Below are positions 16,760-25,040 of a DNA stretch of 64,000 nucleotides, one piece after another. Location of the stretch: NCBI GenBank assembly GCA_025210775.1, contig JAOARB010000019.1, positions 1-64,000 of the forward strand, written 5' to 3'. The DNA comes from Prolixibacteraceae bacterium (lineage in GTDB: Bacteria; Bacteroidota; Bacteroidia; Bacteroidales; Prolixibacteraceae). Within the stretch, counting starts at the first letter, position 1. Each line of letters starts with the position of its first letter. Position numbers and translations under genes: made by a program. The notes beneath the pieces are model-generated. The model saw only the letters and a list, made by a program, of their open reading frames with translations, had not been told where the DNA came from and made no database searches.

Positions 16760-17125
16760 ATGAACATACTATCTATTACTTCTCAGACATGGATTATTAC
16801 GCTATTAGGTTATTCCGTAGTTTTCCTTGTTCTATTGACGCTTATCATAGCGTTTGGATGGCTTATGCCTTTGGTACTAAAAAACTTAAAAAAGAAACCA
16901 AAGAAAAAAGCAACTAATGAGAATACAAGTAGTGTAGCGACCCAAGATAACGACAGGGATATCACTGCAGGAGAGTCTGCTGCCATAGCAATGGCACTTC
17001 ACTTGTATTTGAATGGACAACATGATGAAGAGAGTAACGTGATTACAATCAAAAATATCAAACGAAGATATTCTCCATGGAGTTCAAAAATCCATAGCAT
17101 GAACAACTCGCTAAATAGAAGATAA
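16760..17125 (+). CDS. OadG-type small membrane subunit of the sodium-pumping decarboxylase
   Basis: It has 121 residues. One membrane span (about 13-38, LLGYSVVFLVLLTLIIAFGW) is followed by a basic, then polar tail with SAAIAMALHLYLNG. This is the layout of the gamma/delta subunit that holds the decarboxylase complex together (OadG in oxaloacetate decarboxylase, MmdD in Veillonella). Position between the alpha and biotin-carrier genes supports this. Sequence identity within this family is always low. Confidence 0.85.
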   Translation: MNILSITSQTWIITLLGYSVVFLVLLTLIIAFGWLMPLVLKNLKKKPKKKATNENTSSVATQDNDRDITAGESAAIAMALHLYLNGQHDEESNVITIKNIKRRYSPWSSKIHSMNNSLNRR

Positions 17126-17153
17126 AAGTCCCAAGCTCACAAAACAGTAAATC

Positions 17154-17588
17154 ATGAGAAAATTTAAGTTTACCATCGACGGTAGTAAATATAATGTATC
17201 GATCAAAGATATTGAAGAAAACACTGCTCACATTGAAGTGAATGGCACTCCATATGAAGTAGAAATCGATCAAGAAGTCAAAGTTTCTAAAACACCTAAA
17301 CTAGTTAGAAAACCTGTTGTAAACACTATTAATGATAGTGCCATACTTAAGAAAAACACAACAACGGGCACTTTCGGATTTAAAGTAGAGGCGCCACTAC
17401 CAGGCAATATCTTCAAATTGAATGTAAAAGAGGGAGATAGTGTTAAAAAAGGAGATACCCTACTTATCATGGAAGCGATGAAGATGGAAAATAATATTCT
17501 ATCCGAAAAAGATGGAGTCGTAGGTAAGATTCTTGTAAACGAAGGTGATGCTGTACTTCAAAACGACGTGTTATTGGAAATTCAATAA
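17154..17588 (+). CDS. mmdC: Biotin carboxyl carrier subunit of methylmalonyl-CoA decarboxylase
   Basis: It has 144 residues. A flexible linker precedes a biotinyl domain (about 75-144) with EAPLPGNIFKLNVKEGDSV and the biotin site EAMKMEN, the modified residue being Lys110. The N-terminal 40 residues resemble the small assembly domain seen in such carriers. It ferries carboxybiotin from the alpha subunit to the membrane beta subunit. It lies 28 bp after the OadG-like gene and 64 bp before the beta subunit. Confidence 0.93.
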   Translation: MRKFKFTIDGSKYNVSIKDIEENTAHIEVNGTPYEVEIDQEVKVSKTPKLVRKPVVNTINDSAILKKNTTTGTFGFKVEAPLPGNIFKLNVKEGDSVKKGDTLLIMEAMKMENNILSEKDGVVGKILVNEGDAVLQNDVLLEIQ

Positions 17589-17652
17589 GGCATAAAAGTT
17601 TTGTGAGGGAGCTTCCCTAATTCTAACTATTTACGACGAAAAGCTTTAGACG

Positions 17653-18888
17653 ATGAGAAAAATATTCACACTTATCGGTGCAGTATCAATTATTCTTACT
17701 GTACAATTATGTTTTGGTGCAAATGGAGGTGCGTTACAAGAGAGTACCAGCGGTGCACTAGAAGGCTTAAAAACTTTCTATAATTTCACTGGATTTGCAA
17801 ACTTTGATCCACTTAACTTAGTGATGATCATTGTTGGTCTATTTTTCCTATTCTTAGGTATTAAATATGACTTTGAACCTCTATTGTTAGTTCCTATTGG
17901 GACAGGTATTATCATTGGTAATATCCCTTTCTTAGAAGGTAACAAGATTGGTATTTATGAAGATGGATCTGTATTGAACTATCTTTATTTTGGAGTTAAA
18001 AATGGAGTCTACCCTCCACTTATCTTCTTAGGTATTGGAGCAATGACGGACTTTTCATCTCTTATTTCTAATCCTAAGTTGATGCTTCTAGGTGCTGCTG
18101 CACAGATTGGTGTCTTTGGAACCTTCTTAGGTGCTGCTGCCCTTGGTTTTACACCACAAGAGAGTGGAGCGATTGCAATTATTGGTGGAGCAGATGGTCC
18201 AACAGCAATCTTCCTTTCTGCAATGTTAGCCCCTCATATGATGGGAGCCATTGCAATTGCAGCTTATTCTTATATGGCTCTTGTTCCGGTGATTCAACCA
18301 CCAATTATGCGCTTCCTTATTCCAAAGAAAGAGCGTACAATTAAGATGAAAGCACCAAGAGCGATCTCTAAAACAGAAAAGATTTTATTCCCAATTATTG
18401 GATTGATCTTTACGACATTTATTGCTCCATCAGCAATTCCACTATTGGGAATGTTATTCTTCGGAAATATCCTTAAAGAGTCTGGTGTAACAGAGCGTTT
18501 GGCGGATACTGCACGTAATGCTTTGATTAACATCATCACTATTCTTTTAGGGGTAACAGTTGGAGCCTCAACACAAGCACAATATTTCTTGACTACAGAT
18601 TCATTAAAAATCTTTATGTTAGGAGCTATATCATTTATGATTGCCACAGCTGGTGGATTGTTGTTTGCTCGTTTGATGAATGTATTCCTAAAAGGAGACA
18701 ACAAGATCAACCCACTTATTGGTGCAGCAGGTGTATCGGCGGTTCCAGATAGTGCAAGGGTAGTACAAAACGAAGGATTGAAATCAGATCCAACAAACCA
18801 CCTATTGATGCATGCCATGGCACCAAACGTAGCAGGGGTTATTGGATCAGCAGTTGCTGCGGGTATCCTTCTTGCATTCTTAAGATAA
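17653..18888 (+). CDS. mmdB: Sodium-translocating decarboxylase beta subunit
   Basis: This 411-residue polytopic membrane protein of the OadB/MmdB/GcdB family decarboxylates carboxybiotin and exports sodium ions. Family motifs are visible: FLGIGAMTDFSSLISNP, GADGPTAIF, the paired GAAGVSAVPDSARV segment and HAMAPNVAGVIGSAVAAG at the end. The N-terminal signal-like segment plus FANFDPLNLVMI precede the first core helices. It closes the operon, with a likely terminator at 18935-18967. With the carrier and alpha subunits it couples propionyl-CoA formation to a sodium gradient. Confidence 0.95.
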   Translation: MRKIFTLIGAVSIILTVQLCFGANGGALQESTSGALEGLKTFYNFTGFANFDPLNLVMIIVGLFFLFLGIKYDFEPLLLVPIGTGIIIGNIPFLEGNKIGIYEDGSVLNYLYFGVKNGVYPPLIFLGIGAMTDFSSLISNPKLMLLGAAAQIGVFGTFLGAAALGFTPQESGAIAIIGGADGPTAIFLSAMLAPHMMGAIAIAAYSYMALVPVIQPPIMRFLIPKKERTIKMKAPRAISKTEKILFPIIGLIFTTFIAPSAIPLLGMLFFGNILKESGVTERLADTARNALINIITILLGVTVGASTQAQYFLTTDSLKIFMLGAISFMIATAGGLLFARLMNVFLKGDNKINPLIGAAGVSAVPDSARVVQNEGLKSDPTNHLLMHAMAPNVAGVIGSAVAAGILLAFLR

Positions 18889-18934
18889 AAGAGATTATCT
18901 CAGAGAACAATTTTTAATAATATCATTAACAATG

Positions 18935-18967
18935 GAAATAGGGGATTCTTCAAGAATTCCCTATTTC
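18935..18967 (+). terminator. Terminator of the decarboxylase operon
   Basis: GAAATAGGG with ATTCTT pairs with AAGAAT and CCCTATTTC around a two-base loop. T-rich sequence follows. The T-tract is interrupted, so strength is uncertain. The rest of the gap to 19164 shows no gene. Confidence 0.65.
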
Positions 18968-19164
18968 TATTTATGGATTTATCGATATTGGCATCCATCG
19001 TTTTTTCTTATAGAGGAGATCAATCATGGATCTTGCAATAATGCTCCGTATACTGTATAAGAACAAACTGTAGCTTGATTTAATCTAAGCGTAAAAGGGT
19101 ATTACCCAATAGACACATCAGTCCACGATAAACAGAAATTAGATTCTATGAAATCTAGCTCCAT

Positions 19165-19192
19165 AAAAAAAGGAGTCCAATGGACTCCTTCA
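19165..19192 (-). terminator. Terminator of the betaine transporter operon
   Basis: On the minus strand AAGGAGTCCA pairs with TGGACTCCTT, followed by seven T. The stem is perfect, 24 bp beyond the stop of the binding-protein gene. Confidence 0.9.
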
Positions 19193-19216
19193 GAATATCG
19201 TTTATTATATAACGTC

Positions 19217-20086
19217 TTATTTAAACCAAAATTGTACTAATTCTGGATTTGCATCAACCCATTTCTGAGCAACCTCTTCTTTATTAGTCCCTTTCTCCAT
19301 CTCATTCAACAATGTAGAGATTTGTTCTGTGTTTAAACTAAACTTTGAAAAGAAAGAAGCCAATTGTGGATCGTCTTCTTTAAGGCCTTTACGACTATAA
19401 GTCATGATCTTTTCTTCATCACCATACATATTTTTAGCATCCACTAAGAATTTAAGATCAAAACGACTAAACATCCAGTGAGGAGCCCATCCACAGAAAA
19501 CAATCCACTCCTTTTTGCTAATTGCTTTCTTCACTTCAGAAAGCATCGCAACTGTAGAAGAGTTGATTTGTTTAAAGTCTAAGTTATATTCTTTGATTAA
19601 TTTTTCTGTTTTAGCTGTCATTCCAGCTCCTTTTTCAATTCCAATAATCTTGCTATCGAACTTATCTTTGTGAGCTTCTAATTCCGAAACACTATTAATT
19701 GTAACATACGAAGGAACAACCAAACCTAGTTTTGCTTTGTCATAATTGGTACCTAAATACTCAATTTTGTTTTTAAATTTAGCCACTTTTTCCTTGTGTG
19801 TAACAGGCATCCAAACATCCATATACACATCTACATCTCCTTGTGACATTGATGCAAAAAGCAGATCGACTGCTGCATTCTTTAATTTTACATCGTACCC
19901 TTCCTTGATTAAAATTGATCGAGTGATGTAAGTAATAGCAACCCCTTCAGCCCATCCATCAACATAACCGATAGTGATCTCTTTCTTATTCTCTTTTTGC
20001 GTGCCTTTCTTCTGTCCTCCATTACATGAAGTAAAAAGAAGAACCAATGACACTCCTATTATTGATAATGTTTTTAAAATTTTCAT
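19217..20086 (-). CDS. Glycine betaine/proline ABC transporter substrate-binding lipoprotein
   Basis: It has 289 residues. The lipoprotein signal ends in LLFTSCNGG, with Cys21 as lipid anchor. A type II periplasmic binding domain of the OpuAC/ProX family follows, with ITIGYVDGWAEGVAITYI at the start. Aromatic residues of the betaine pocket are likely among Trp in DVYMDVWMPV, CGWAPHWMF and the final QFWFK. It captures betaine-type osmolytes and hands them to the permease encoded just upstream. It is last of three genes. Confidence 0.93.
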   Translation of the reverse strand: MKILKTLSIIGVSLVLLFTSCNGGQKKGTQKENKKEITIGYVDGWAEGVAITYITRSILIKEGYDVKLKNAAVDLLFASMSQGDVDVYMDVWMPVTHKEKVAKFKNKIEYLGTNYDKAKLGLVVPSYVTINSVSELEAHKDKFDSKIIGIEKGAGMTAKTEKLIKEYNLDFKQINSSTVAMLSEVKKAISKKEWIVFCGWAPHWMFSRFDLKFLVDAKNMYGDEEKIMTYSRKGLKEDDPQLASFFSKFSLNTEQISTLLNEMEKGTNKEEVAQKWVDANPELVQFWFK

Positions 20087-20097
20087 AAGTATAAAAA

Positions 20098-20937
20098 TTA
20101 ATGTTTATTTTTTTGCTTCGAGGCAAATGCTTGCGTAATTCTATCTAGTATTATTGCAAGGATCACAACTGCCAATCCACTCTCGAAACCAAGAGCAATA
20201 TCTAAATTGTTAATTCCTTCCAATACCTTTTCACCTAATCCTCCTGCGGCGATCATACCTGCAATAACCACCATTGAAAGAGACATCATAATAGTCTGAT
20301 TAACCCCTGCCAACAGAGAACTTTTTGCCAATGGTAATTCTACTTTTAGAAGGATCTGCATCGGAGTTGCACCAAATGACCTTGCCGCTTCTACCACTTC
20401 TGCAGAAACCCCTTTAATACCTAAGGAGGTCAAACGTACAGCTGGTGGCATTGCAAAAATGATAGTTGCAAAGGCACCAGGGAGTTTGCCAATACTAAAG
20501 AATAAAACGGCTGGAATAAGATATACGAATGCAGGCATGGTCTGCATTAGATCGAGCATAGGACGAATAATCTTCTCTAAAAGAGGCTTCTTTGCAGATA
20601 GTATCCCTAGAGGAATTGCAATAACCAAAGCCATCAAGGTAGAGATTAAAACCATCGCAAGAGTTTGCATGGTCTCAGTCCAAAATCCCATACCGTAAAT
20701 AAAAAGTAATCCTAATCCTGTCAACACTGCAATCGACTTTCCTCCTTTGTAAAGTGCAATGGCAACCAAAAGGATAATAATTACATAAAAAGGACAAAAT
20801 AACAGTATATTTTCAAAGCCTTCTATCGTATTATTACCTGTATCTTTAATAACATCGAAAACAGAACTAAAATGTTCTGTAAGCCACATAACTCCTCTTT
20901 CGACAGTATTACCGATGTGAAAAAATCCTTGTTCCAT
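20098..20937 (-). CDS. Glycine betaine/proline ABC transporter permease
   Basis: It has 279 residues with about six to seven membrane spans and the binding-protein-dependent permease motif EAARSFGATPMQILLKVELPL, the cytosolic loop that contacts the ATPase. FVYLIPAVLFFSIGKLPGAFATI belongs to the conserved core. It matches ProW/OpuAB in length and order. It lies 6 bp after the ATPase gene and 11 bp before the binding-protein gene, so the three are one operon. Confidence 0.95.
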   Translation of the reverse strand: MEQGFFHIGNTVERGVMWLTEHFSSVFDVIKDTGNNTIEGFENILLFCPFYVIIILLVAIALYKGGKSIAVLTGLGLLFIYGMGFWTETMQTLAMVLISTLMALVIAIPLGILSAKKPLLEKIIRPMLDLMQTMPAFVYLIPAVLFFSIGKLPGAFATIIFAMPPAVRLTSLGIKGVSAEVVEAARSFGATPMQILLKVELPLAKSSLLAGVNQTIMMSLSMVVIAGMIAAGGLGEKVLEGINNLDIALGFESGLAVVILAIILDRITQAFASKQKNKH

Positions 20938-20943
20938 AATTTT

Positions 20944-22215
20944 CTATATTTCTTGGGCCACTTCTTGCAAAAGGCCTATCTCTTCTGAATTGTATTTTGT
21001 TGATTCTATAATAAGTGAGGTTTGCGTAACAAGACCTAACAATTTACCACTTTCTTCATTCACTACAGGAAGAGGGAAATGGGTCTCCGCAATAAGAGGT
21101 AGCATCTCTTCTACAGTAAAATGAGGATAAACACTAGCTACATTAGATTCAATTACAGAAGGCAATGATATTGATGGATCTTTTGTTATTCGCACAATAT
21201 TACGTAAGCGTACAAATCCAAGGAAATGGCTTTTTTCATCCACCACAGGCAAGACTTGAAGTGCTTTATGACGCATTTTGTGAAGAATACTTTTTGGACC
21301 ATCCTTTTTGATATGCGCTACTTCAATATTTTTAAACATCAAAGAGTCTGCACTAATAACACTTTTTCTATCCACCTTCTCTACAAAGGCTTCAATATAT
21401 GGAGTCGCAGGTTGTGTTAAGATATCTTCTGCAGTTCCGACCTGTTCCACTACCCCATCTTTCATTATAGCAATACGATCCCCAAGTTTCATCGCTTCAT
21501 CTAAATCGTGGGTAATAAAGACGATCGTTTTGTGTAGTTTCTCTTGTAGTTCAAGCAGTTCATTCTGCATCTCTGTCTTAATAAGAGGGTCTAAAGCAGA
21601 AAAAGCCTCATCCATTAACAATACTTCAGGATTATTAGCAAGAGCCCTAGCAAGTCCTACACGTTGTTGCATTCCACCCGAAAGTTCTGACGGATATTGA
21701 TTTTCAAATCCTTTTAATCCAACATTTTCAATTGCTTCCATAGCAGATTGATCACGTTCATCTTTAGGTGTTTTTTGTAGTTCCAATCCAAAAGCGACAT
21801 TTTCAAGAACCGTCCTATGAGGTAAAAGTCCGAATTTCTGAAATACCATACTCATCTTCTTCCTACGAAGATGACGTAATTCCGTTTTATTCATCTTGGT
21901 AATGGATTTATCATGGAAGATAATTTCACCAGATGTAGGAGTATTTAATAAGTTAAGACATCGTATCAAAGATGATTTTCCACTACCAGATAGACCCATG
22001 ATAACAAATATCTCTCCCTCTCCTATTTCGAGTGAGACATTATTTACACCAATAGTACAACCTGTACTTTTCAATATTTCTTTTTTGGATTTTCCCTCTT
22101 TGAGTTTCTTTAAAGCTTCTTTCTTATTTTTTCCGAATATGAGGTTAAGGTCTTTTACTTTTATCTTGACGTTACTATCTGTCATATTAGATCTATATTT
22201 TTTTGAAATATTCAT
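20944..22215 (-). CDS. Glycine betaine/proline ABC transporter ATP-binding protein with CBS domains
   Basis: It has 423 residues. The ATPase domain covers about 18-285: Walker [10 protein letters not shown] (Lys80), Q-loop [11 protein letters not shown], signature LSGGMQQR, Walker [14 protein letters not shown] and switch [10 protein letters not shown] tandem CBS pair follows (about 290-415), the part that senses ionic strength or nucleotide in ProV/OpuAA. The N-terminal extension with [18 protein letters not shown] is typical of the subfamily. The start could also be Met11 (22185). The promoter region upstream contains two matching dyads. Confidence 0.95.
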   Translation of the reverse strand: MNISKKYRSNMTDSNVKIKVKDLNLIFGKNKKEALKKLKEGKSKKEILKSTGCTIGVNNVSLEIGEGEIFVIMGLSGSGKSSLIRCLNLLNTPTSGEIIFHDKSITKMNKTELRHLRRKKMSMVFQKFGLLPHRTVLENVAFGLELQKTPKDERDQSAMEAIENVGLKGFENQYPSELSGGMQQRVGLARALANNPEVLLMDEAFSALDPLIKTEMQNELLELQEKLHKTIVFITHDLDEAMKLGDRIAIMKDGVVEQVGTAEDILTQPATPYIEAFVEKVDRKSVISADSLMFKNIEVAHIKKDGPKSILHKMRHKALQVLPVVDEKSHFLGFVRLRNIVRITKDPSISLPSVIESNVASVYPHFTVEEMLPLIAETHFPLPVVNEESGKLLGLVTQTSLIIESTKYNSEEIGLLQEVAQEI

Positions 22216-22235
22216 TCAGGTAGTATCCGAAAAAT

Positions 22236-22255
22236 AAATGTTCTACAGAACATTT
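22236..22255. promoter_or_regulatory. Dyad A (candidate operator) in the betaine operon leader
   Basis: AAATGTTCT-AC-AGAACATTT is a perfect 9-bp dyad with two central bases, between the predicted start of transcription and the first gene. Its core ATGTT-N6-AACAT (22238-22253) is the same as dyad B at 22375-22390. Confidence 0.55.
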
Positions 22256-22290
22256 GTTCCTTAGAAACACCTCAACAAACATGTTTACAA

Positions 22291-22321
22291 CAAAGGTATA
22301 GCCATTTTTAGACACTACAAA
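22291..22321 (-). promoter_or_regulatory. Promoter of the betaine transporter operon
   Basis: The minus strand reads TTTTG ending at 22318, 19 nt, then TACCTTTGT (22298-22290), a full consensus match. The predicted start is near 22283, inside the palindrome AAACATGTTT (22277-22286). The leader would be about 70 nt. Confidence 0.75.
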
Positions 22322-22368
22322 ACATTCAAAATCTGACAGATGAATAGAAGCACTGTAAAAAAGACGCT

Positions 22369-22396
22369 ATTAATATGTTCGACACAACATATTAAT
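22369..22396. promoter_or_regulatory. Dyad B (candidate operator) upstream of the betaine operon promoter
   Basis: ATTAATATGTT and AACATATTAAT form a perfect 11-bp inverted repeat around CGACAC. The inner ATGTT-N6-AACAT repeats the architecture of dyad A, and the spacers share four of six bases (CTACAG and CGACAC). It lies about 50 bp upstream of the -33 box. Confidence 0.55.
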
Positions 22397-22609
22397 CACA
22401 CTAACAAAGCAGCTTACCAATCAAGACTTTACATCAGTTATTTACACCTACAAAACATGATAAATAACACCCTTATTCAAAGAGTTTAAAATCACATTCT
22501 ACACAACATTAAATAACAATTAGTTAACATTTGAAGCCATTAAAAACAGCTAAAAAGGAAACATATGGAAACTATATCAAGAAGAAAAAGCACGAAAATT
22601 TAAAGCAAA

Positions 22610-22642
22610 AAAAGGAGATACCTTCATAAAGATATCTCCTTT
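22610..22642 (-). terminator. Terminator of the selenium operon
   Basis: On the minus strand AAGGAGATA pairs with TATCTCCTT and is followed by TTTTT, 30 bp past the selD stop. Confidence 0.85.
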
Positions 22643-22671
22643 GTATTCTATTTAAAAGCTATTAGGAAGAG

Positions 22672-23706
22672 CTAATCTAATACATTCACAACATATTCCG
22701 ATTTAGGAATTGTACGTCCAAAACAAACAGGTTCCCATCCATTCGCTCTTGCCAGTTTAAAAAAGGCCTCTTCGCTATCAGGACGAACAGCAACAAGCAA
22801 TCCTCCACTTGTTTGAGGATCACATAAAATACATCTTTGTTGTTCAGTCAATGGTGATATTTTCTCTCCATAACTATCAAAGTTACGTTGGGTACCTCCA
22901 GGGAAGGTCTTTAGATCAACATATTTCTGTAGACCATCAATTAGTGGCACTTTAGAAGAGTAGATTTCAGCACTCATGTCTGATCCTTCACAAAGTTCTC
23001 TAAGGTGTCCAAGAAGACCAAAACCAGTTACATCAGTCATCGCTGTTATTCCAGGAAGTTCTCCTAGTTGTTGACCAATCTTATTTAGTGTAACCATCGA
23101 ATTGCGGGCTTTCAATCGATCCGCCTCTTCTAATAAGCCTTTCTTCTGGGCAGTACTTAATATACCTACCCCTAGAGGTTTAGATAGATAAAGATTACAT
23201 CCTTCTTCTGCAGAGGAATTTTTCTTGATCATCGATTTCTTAGCAATACCAGTTACAGCCAAACCAAAGATTGGTTCTGGTCCATCAATACTGTGTCCAC
23301 CAGCAATTGCAATTCCTGCTTCCTTACAAGCTTTACGTGCACCGTTCATTACTTTGGCAGCGACATCTGTATCCAACTGTTTGGTTGGCCAACAAAGAAT
23401 AGCCAAAGCCATCAAAGGCTTGCCTCCCATTGCGTAAATATCACTAATCGCATTCACCGAAGCGATAGCACCGAAATCTTCTGGATCATCTACAATAGGC
23501 ATAAAGAAGTCCGTCGTAGAGATAATCACATTTTCATCATCAATCTCATAAACAGCAGCATCATCTAAAGTACCATTGCCCACTAGAAGTTTTGGGTCAA
23601 TATGAGATGTTGGTACTTGGTCTAAAATATCTTTTAGCACTTTAGGTGCTATTTTACAGCCACAACCAGCTCCATGAGAGTATTGGGTAAGTTTAACACA
23701 CTCCAT
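22672..23706 (-). CDS. selD: Selenide, water dikinase (selenophosphate synthetase)
   Basis: This 344-residue enzyme makes selenophosphate from selenide and ATP. The N-terminal active loop reads TQYSHGAGCGCK, giving catalytic Cys15 and Lys18 (equivalent to Cys17 and Lys20 of E. coli). The Cys form, not selenocysteine, is present. Other signatures are STTDFFMPIVDDPEDFG, AGGHSIDGPEPIFGLAVTG and DVTGFGLLGHL. Length and motifs are complete. Its start overlaps the end of mnmH by 14 bp, so the two are translationally coupled. Confidence 0.97.
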   Translation of the reverse strand: MECVKLTQYSHGAGCGCKIAPKVLKDILDQVPTSHIDPKLLVGNGTLDDAAVYEIDDENVIISTTDFFMPIVDDPEDFGAIASVNAISDIYAMGGKPLMALAILCWPTKQLDTDVAAKVMNGARKACKEAGIAIAGGHSIDGPEPIFGLAVTGIAKKSMIKKNSSAEEGCNLYLSKPLGVGILSTAQKKGLLEEADRLKARNSMVTLNKIGQQLGELPGITAMTDVTGFGLLGHLRELCEGSDMSAEIYSSKVPLIDGLQKYVDLKTFPGGTQRNFDSYGEKISPLTEQQRCILCDPQTSGGLLVAVRPDSEEAFFKLARANGWEPVCFGRTIPKSEYVVNVLD

Positions 23707-24742
23707 ATATTTGATCGTATTTAAGTTCTATTTCTTTTCTTAATTTCTCAGCATGATCTTCCGATGAAGTATCAGGAAGTTCTTTTACAATGACATGCTT
23801 TTTATCCTTCATATGGTCTCGACTATATTGATAAGTTTTATCATAATACTCAAGTAAAAGATCTGCGACGGTAGCAAAATCGCCACTATTATAGAGTTCA
23901 ATAATTTGATCCTTACGTTGGTTACCCAACCGTTTCACTAAATTATTTATTGCACCAAGCATCTTCTCTGTTTCTAAACAGCTGTAGTCTTTAACCAGTT
24001 GCTTTACTCGATATTGACGAGGCACCTCGACCACAAGTAAAGCACAATGATTCATTCTATCCCAAAAAGGATCAGGAAGAAAAACTCGTCCTATAAATTT
24101 ACTCTCACCCTCAACCCATACAGGTTTACTTACATCTAATTTCTTAACTTCCTCAAAAAGATCATTTTGGAATTGTTGGGTAGTAGGTTGTTCTTTCTGT
24201 CCGATTCCTCCGAAAGCAGATCCTCTATGATTGGCCAATCCCTCAAGGTCTAAAATTTGACTTCCACCTGCCTTTAAATGATGAAGGATATCTGTTTTTC
24301 CACTTCCAGAAAACCCCTCTAAAACAATAAGCTTTGGTATTTCTGCTACTTTTTCTAAAAGGTAGTTACGATAGGCTTTATATCCTCCATCTAATACGAA
24401 ACAACGAAGTCCTACTTTCTCAAAAAGCCAAGCCATCGACTGAGAACGCATTCCTCCTCTCCAACAATGTATCAAGATCGTATTATCGACGGCTAATTTC
24501 TTTGCTTGTTTTGCCCATATAGACATTTTAGGACCAACATACTCTAGTCCTTTTACTACAGCATCATCCTTTCCTTGTTTTTTGTAGATTGTTCCCACTA
24601 CTGCTCTTTGATCGTTATCAAAAAGCGCCATATTAATAGCATGTGGAATGTGTCCATCTTTAAATTCCCCTGGTGAACGCACATCCACTACGGGATATTT
24701 CTCTGCTTTATGTAGAAATTCTTCTGCACTTATTAATTCCAT
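23693..24742 (-). CDS. mnmH: tRNA 2-selenouridine synthase
   Basis: It has 349 residues. The N-terminal rhodanese domain (about 1-120) has catalytic Cys93 in IHCWRGGMRS. A P-loop domain with GFSGSGKT (Lys149) follows. The enzyme replaces sulfur with selenium at wobble uridine 34 of Lys, Glu and Gln tRNAs through a geranylated intermediate, using the selenophosphate made by SelD. Coupling to selD points to selenouridine as the main use of selenium at this locus. The gene is also called selU or ybbB. Confidence 0.95.
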   Translation of the reverse strand: MELISAEEFLHKAEKYPVVDVRSPGEFKDGHIPHAINMALFDNDQRAVVGTIYKKQGKDDAVVKGLEYVGPKMSIWAKQAKKLAVDNTILIHCWRGGMRSQSMAWLFEKVGLRCFVLDGGYKAYRNYLLEKVAEIPKLIVLEGFSGSGKTDILHHLKAGGSQILDLEGLANHRGSAFGGIGQKEQPTTQQFQNDLFEEVKKLDVSKPVWVEGESKFIGRVFLPDPFWDRMNHCALLVVEVPRQYRVKQLVKDYSCLETEKMLGAINNLVKRLGNQRKDQIIELYNSGDFATVADLLLEYYDKTYQYSRDHMKDKKHVIVKELPDTSSEDHAEKLRKEIELKYDQIYGVC

Positions 24743-24803
24743 GTAAATACTATTTCTCTTAAACGATTAAGAAGCATCTTCATGTCGAGCAGTCTTACCA
24801 AAT

Positions 24804-24811
24804 CAAAGGTA
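24804..24811 (-). promoter_or_regulatory. Possible -7 box for the selenium operon
   Basis: The minus strand reads TACCTTTG, a consensus -7 box 62 bp before the mnmH start. No TTTG is found at the expected distance upstream, so it is only half supported. Confidence 0.4.
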
Positions 24812-24986
24812 TATTATTGGTATAAGGCCATCTCAGCGTGGAGATTATTCTGAGTGGATAAAAGTAGTATAAAAAGGAGGTAGAATAAAATTATAACTTG
24901 ATAAAATCGGATTCAAACAAATAGCATCGAGAATTCAAGTATGCAAGTTTAATGATCTATAAAATTCTAGATATATAGAACACAAA

Positions 24987-25015
24987 ATGCTTCCCGTAGC
25001 AATCACAGGAAGCAC
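24987..25015 (-). terminator. Probable terminator of the sulfatase gene
   Basis: On the minus strand TGCTTCC pairs with GGAAGCA around a 14-nt loop, and TTTTGTGTTCT follows. The sequence between here and mnmH at 24742 shows no further gene. Confidence 0.6.
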
Positions 25016-25040
25016 TAAAATCAAAGTTTCAAAATAATAA

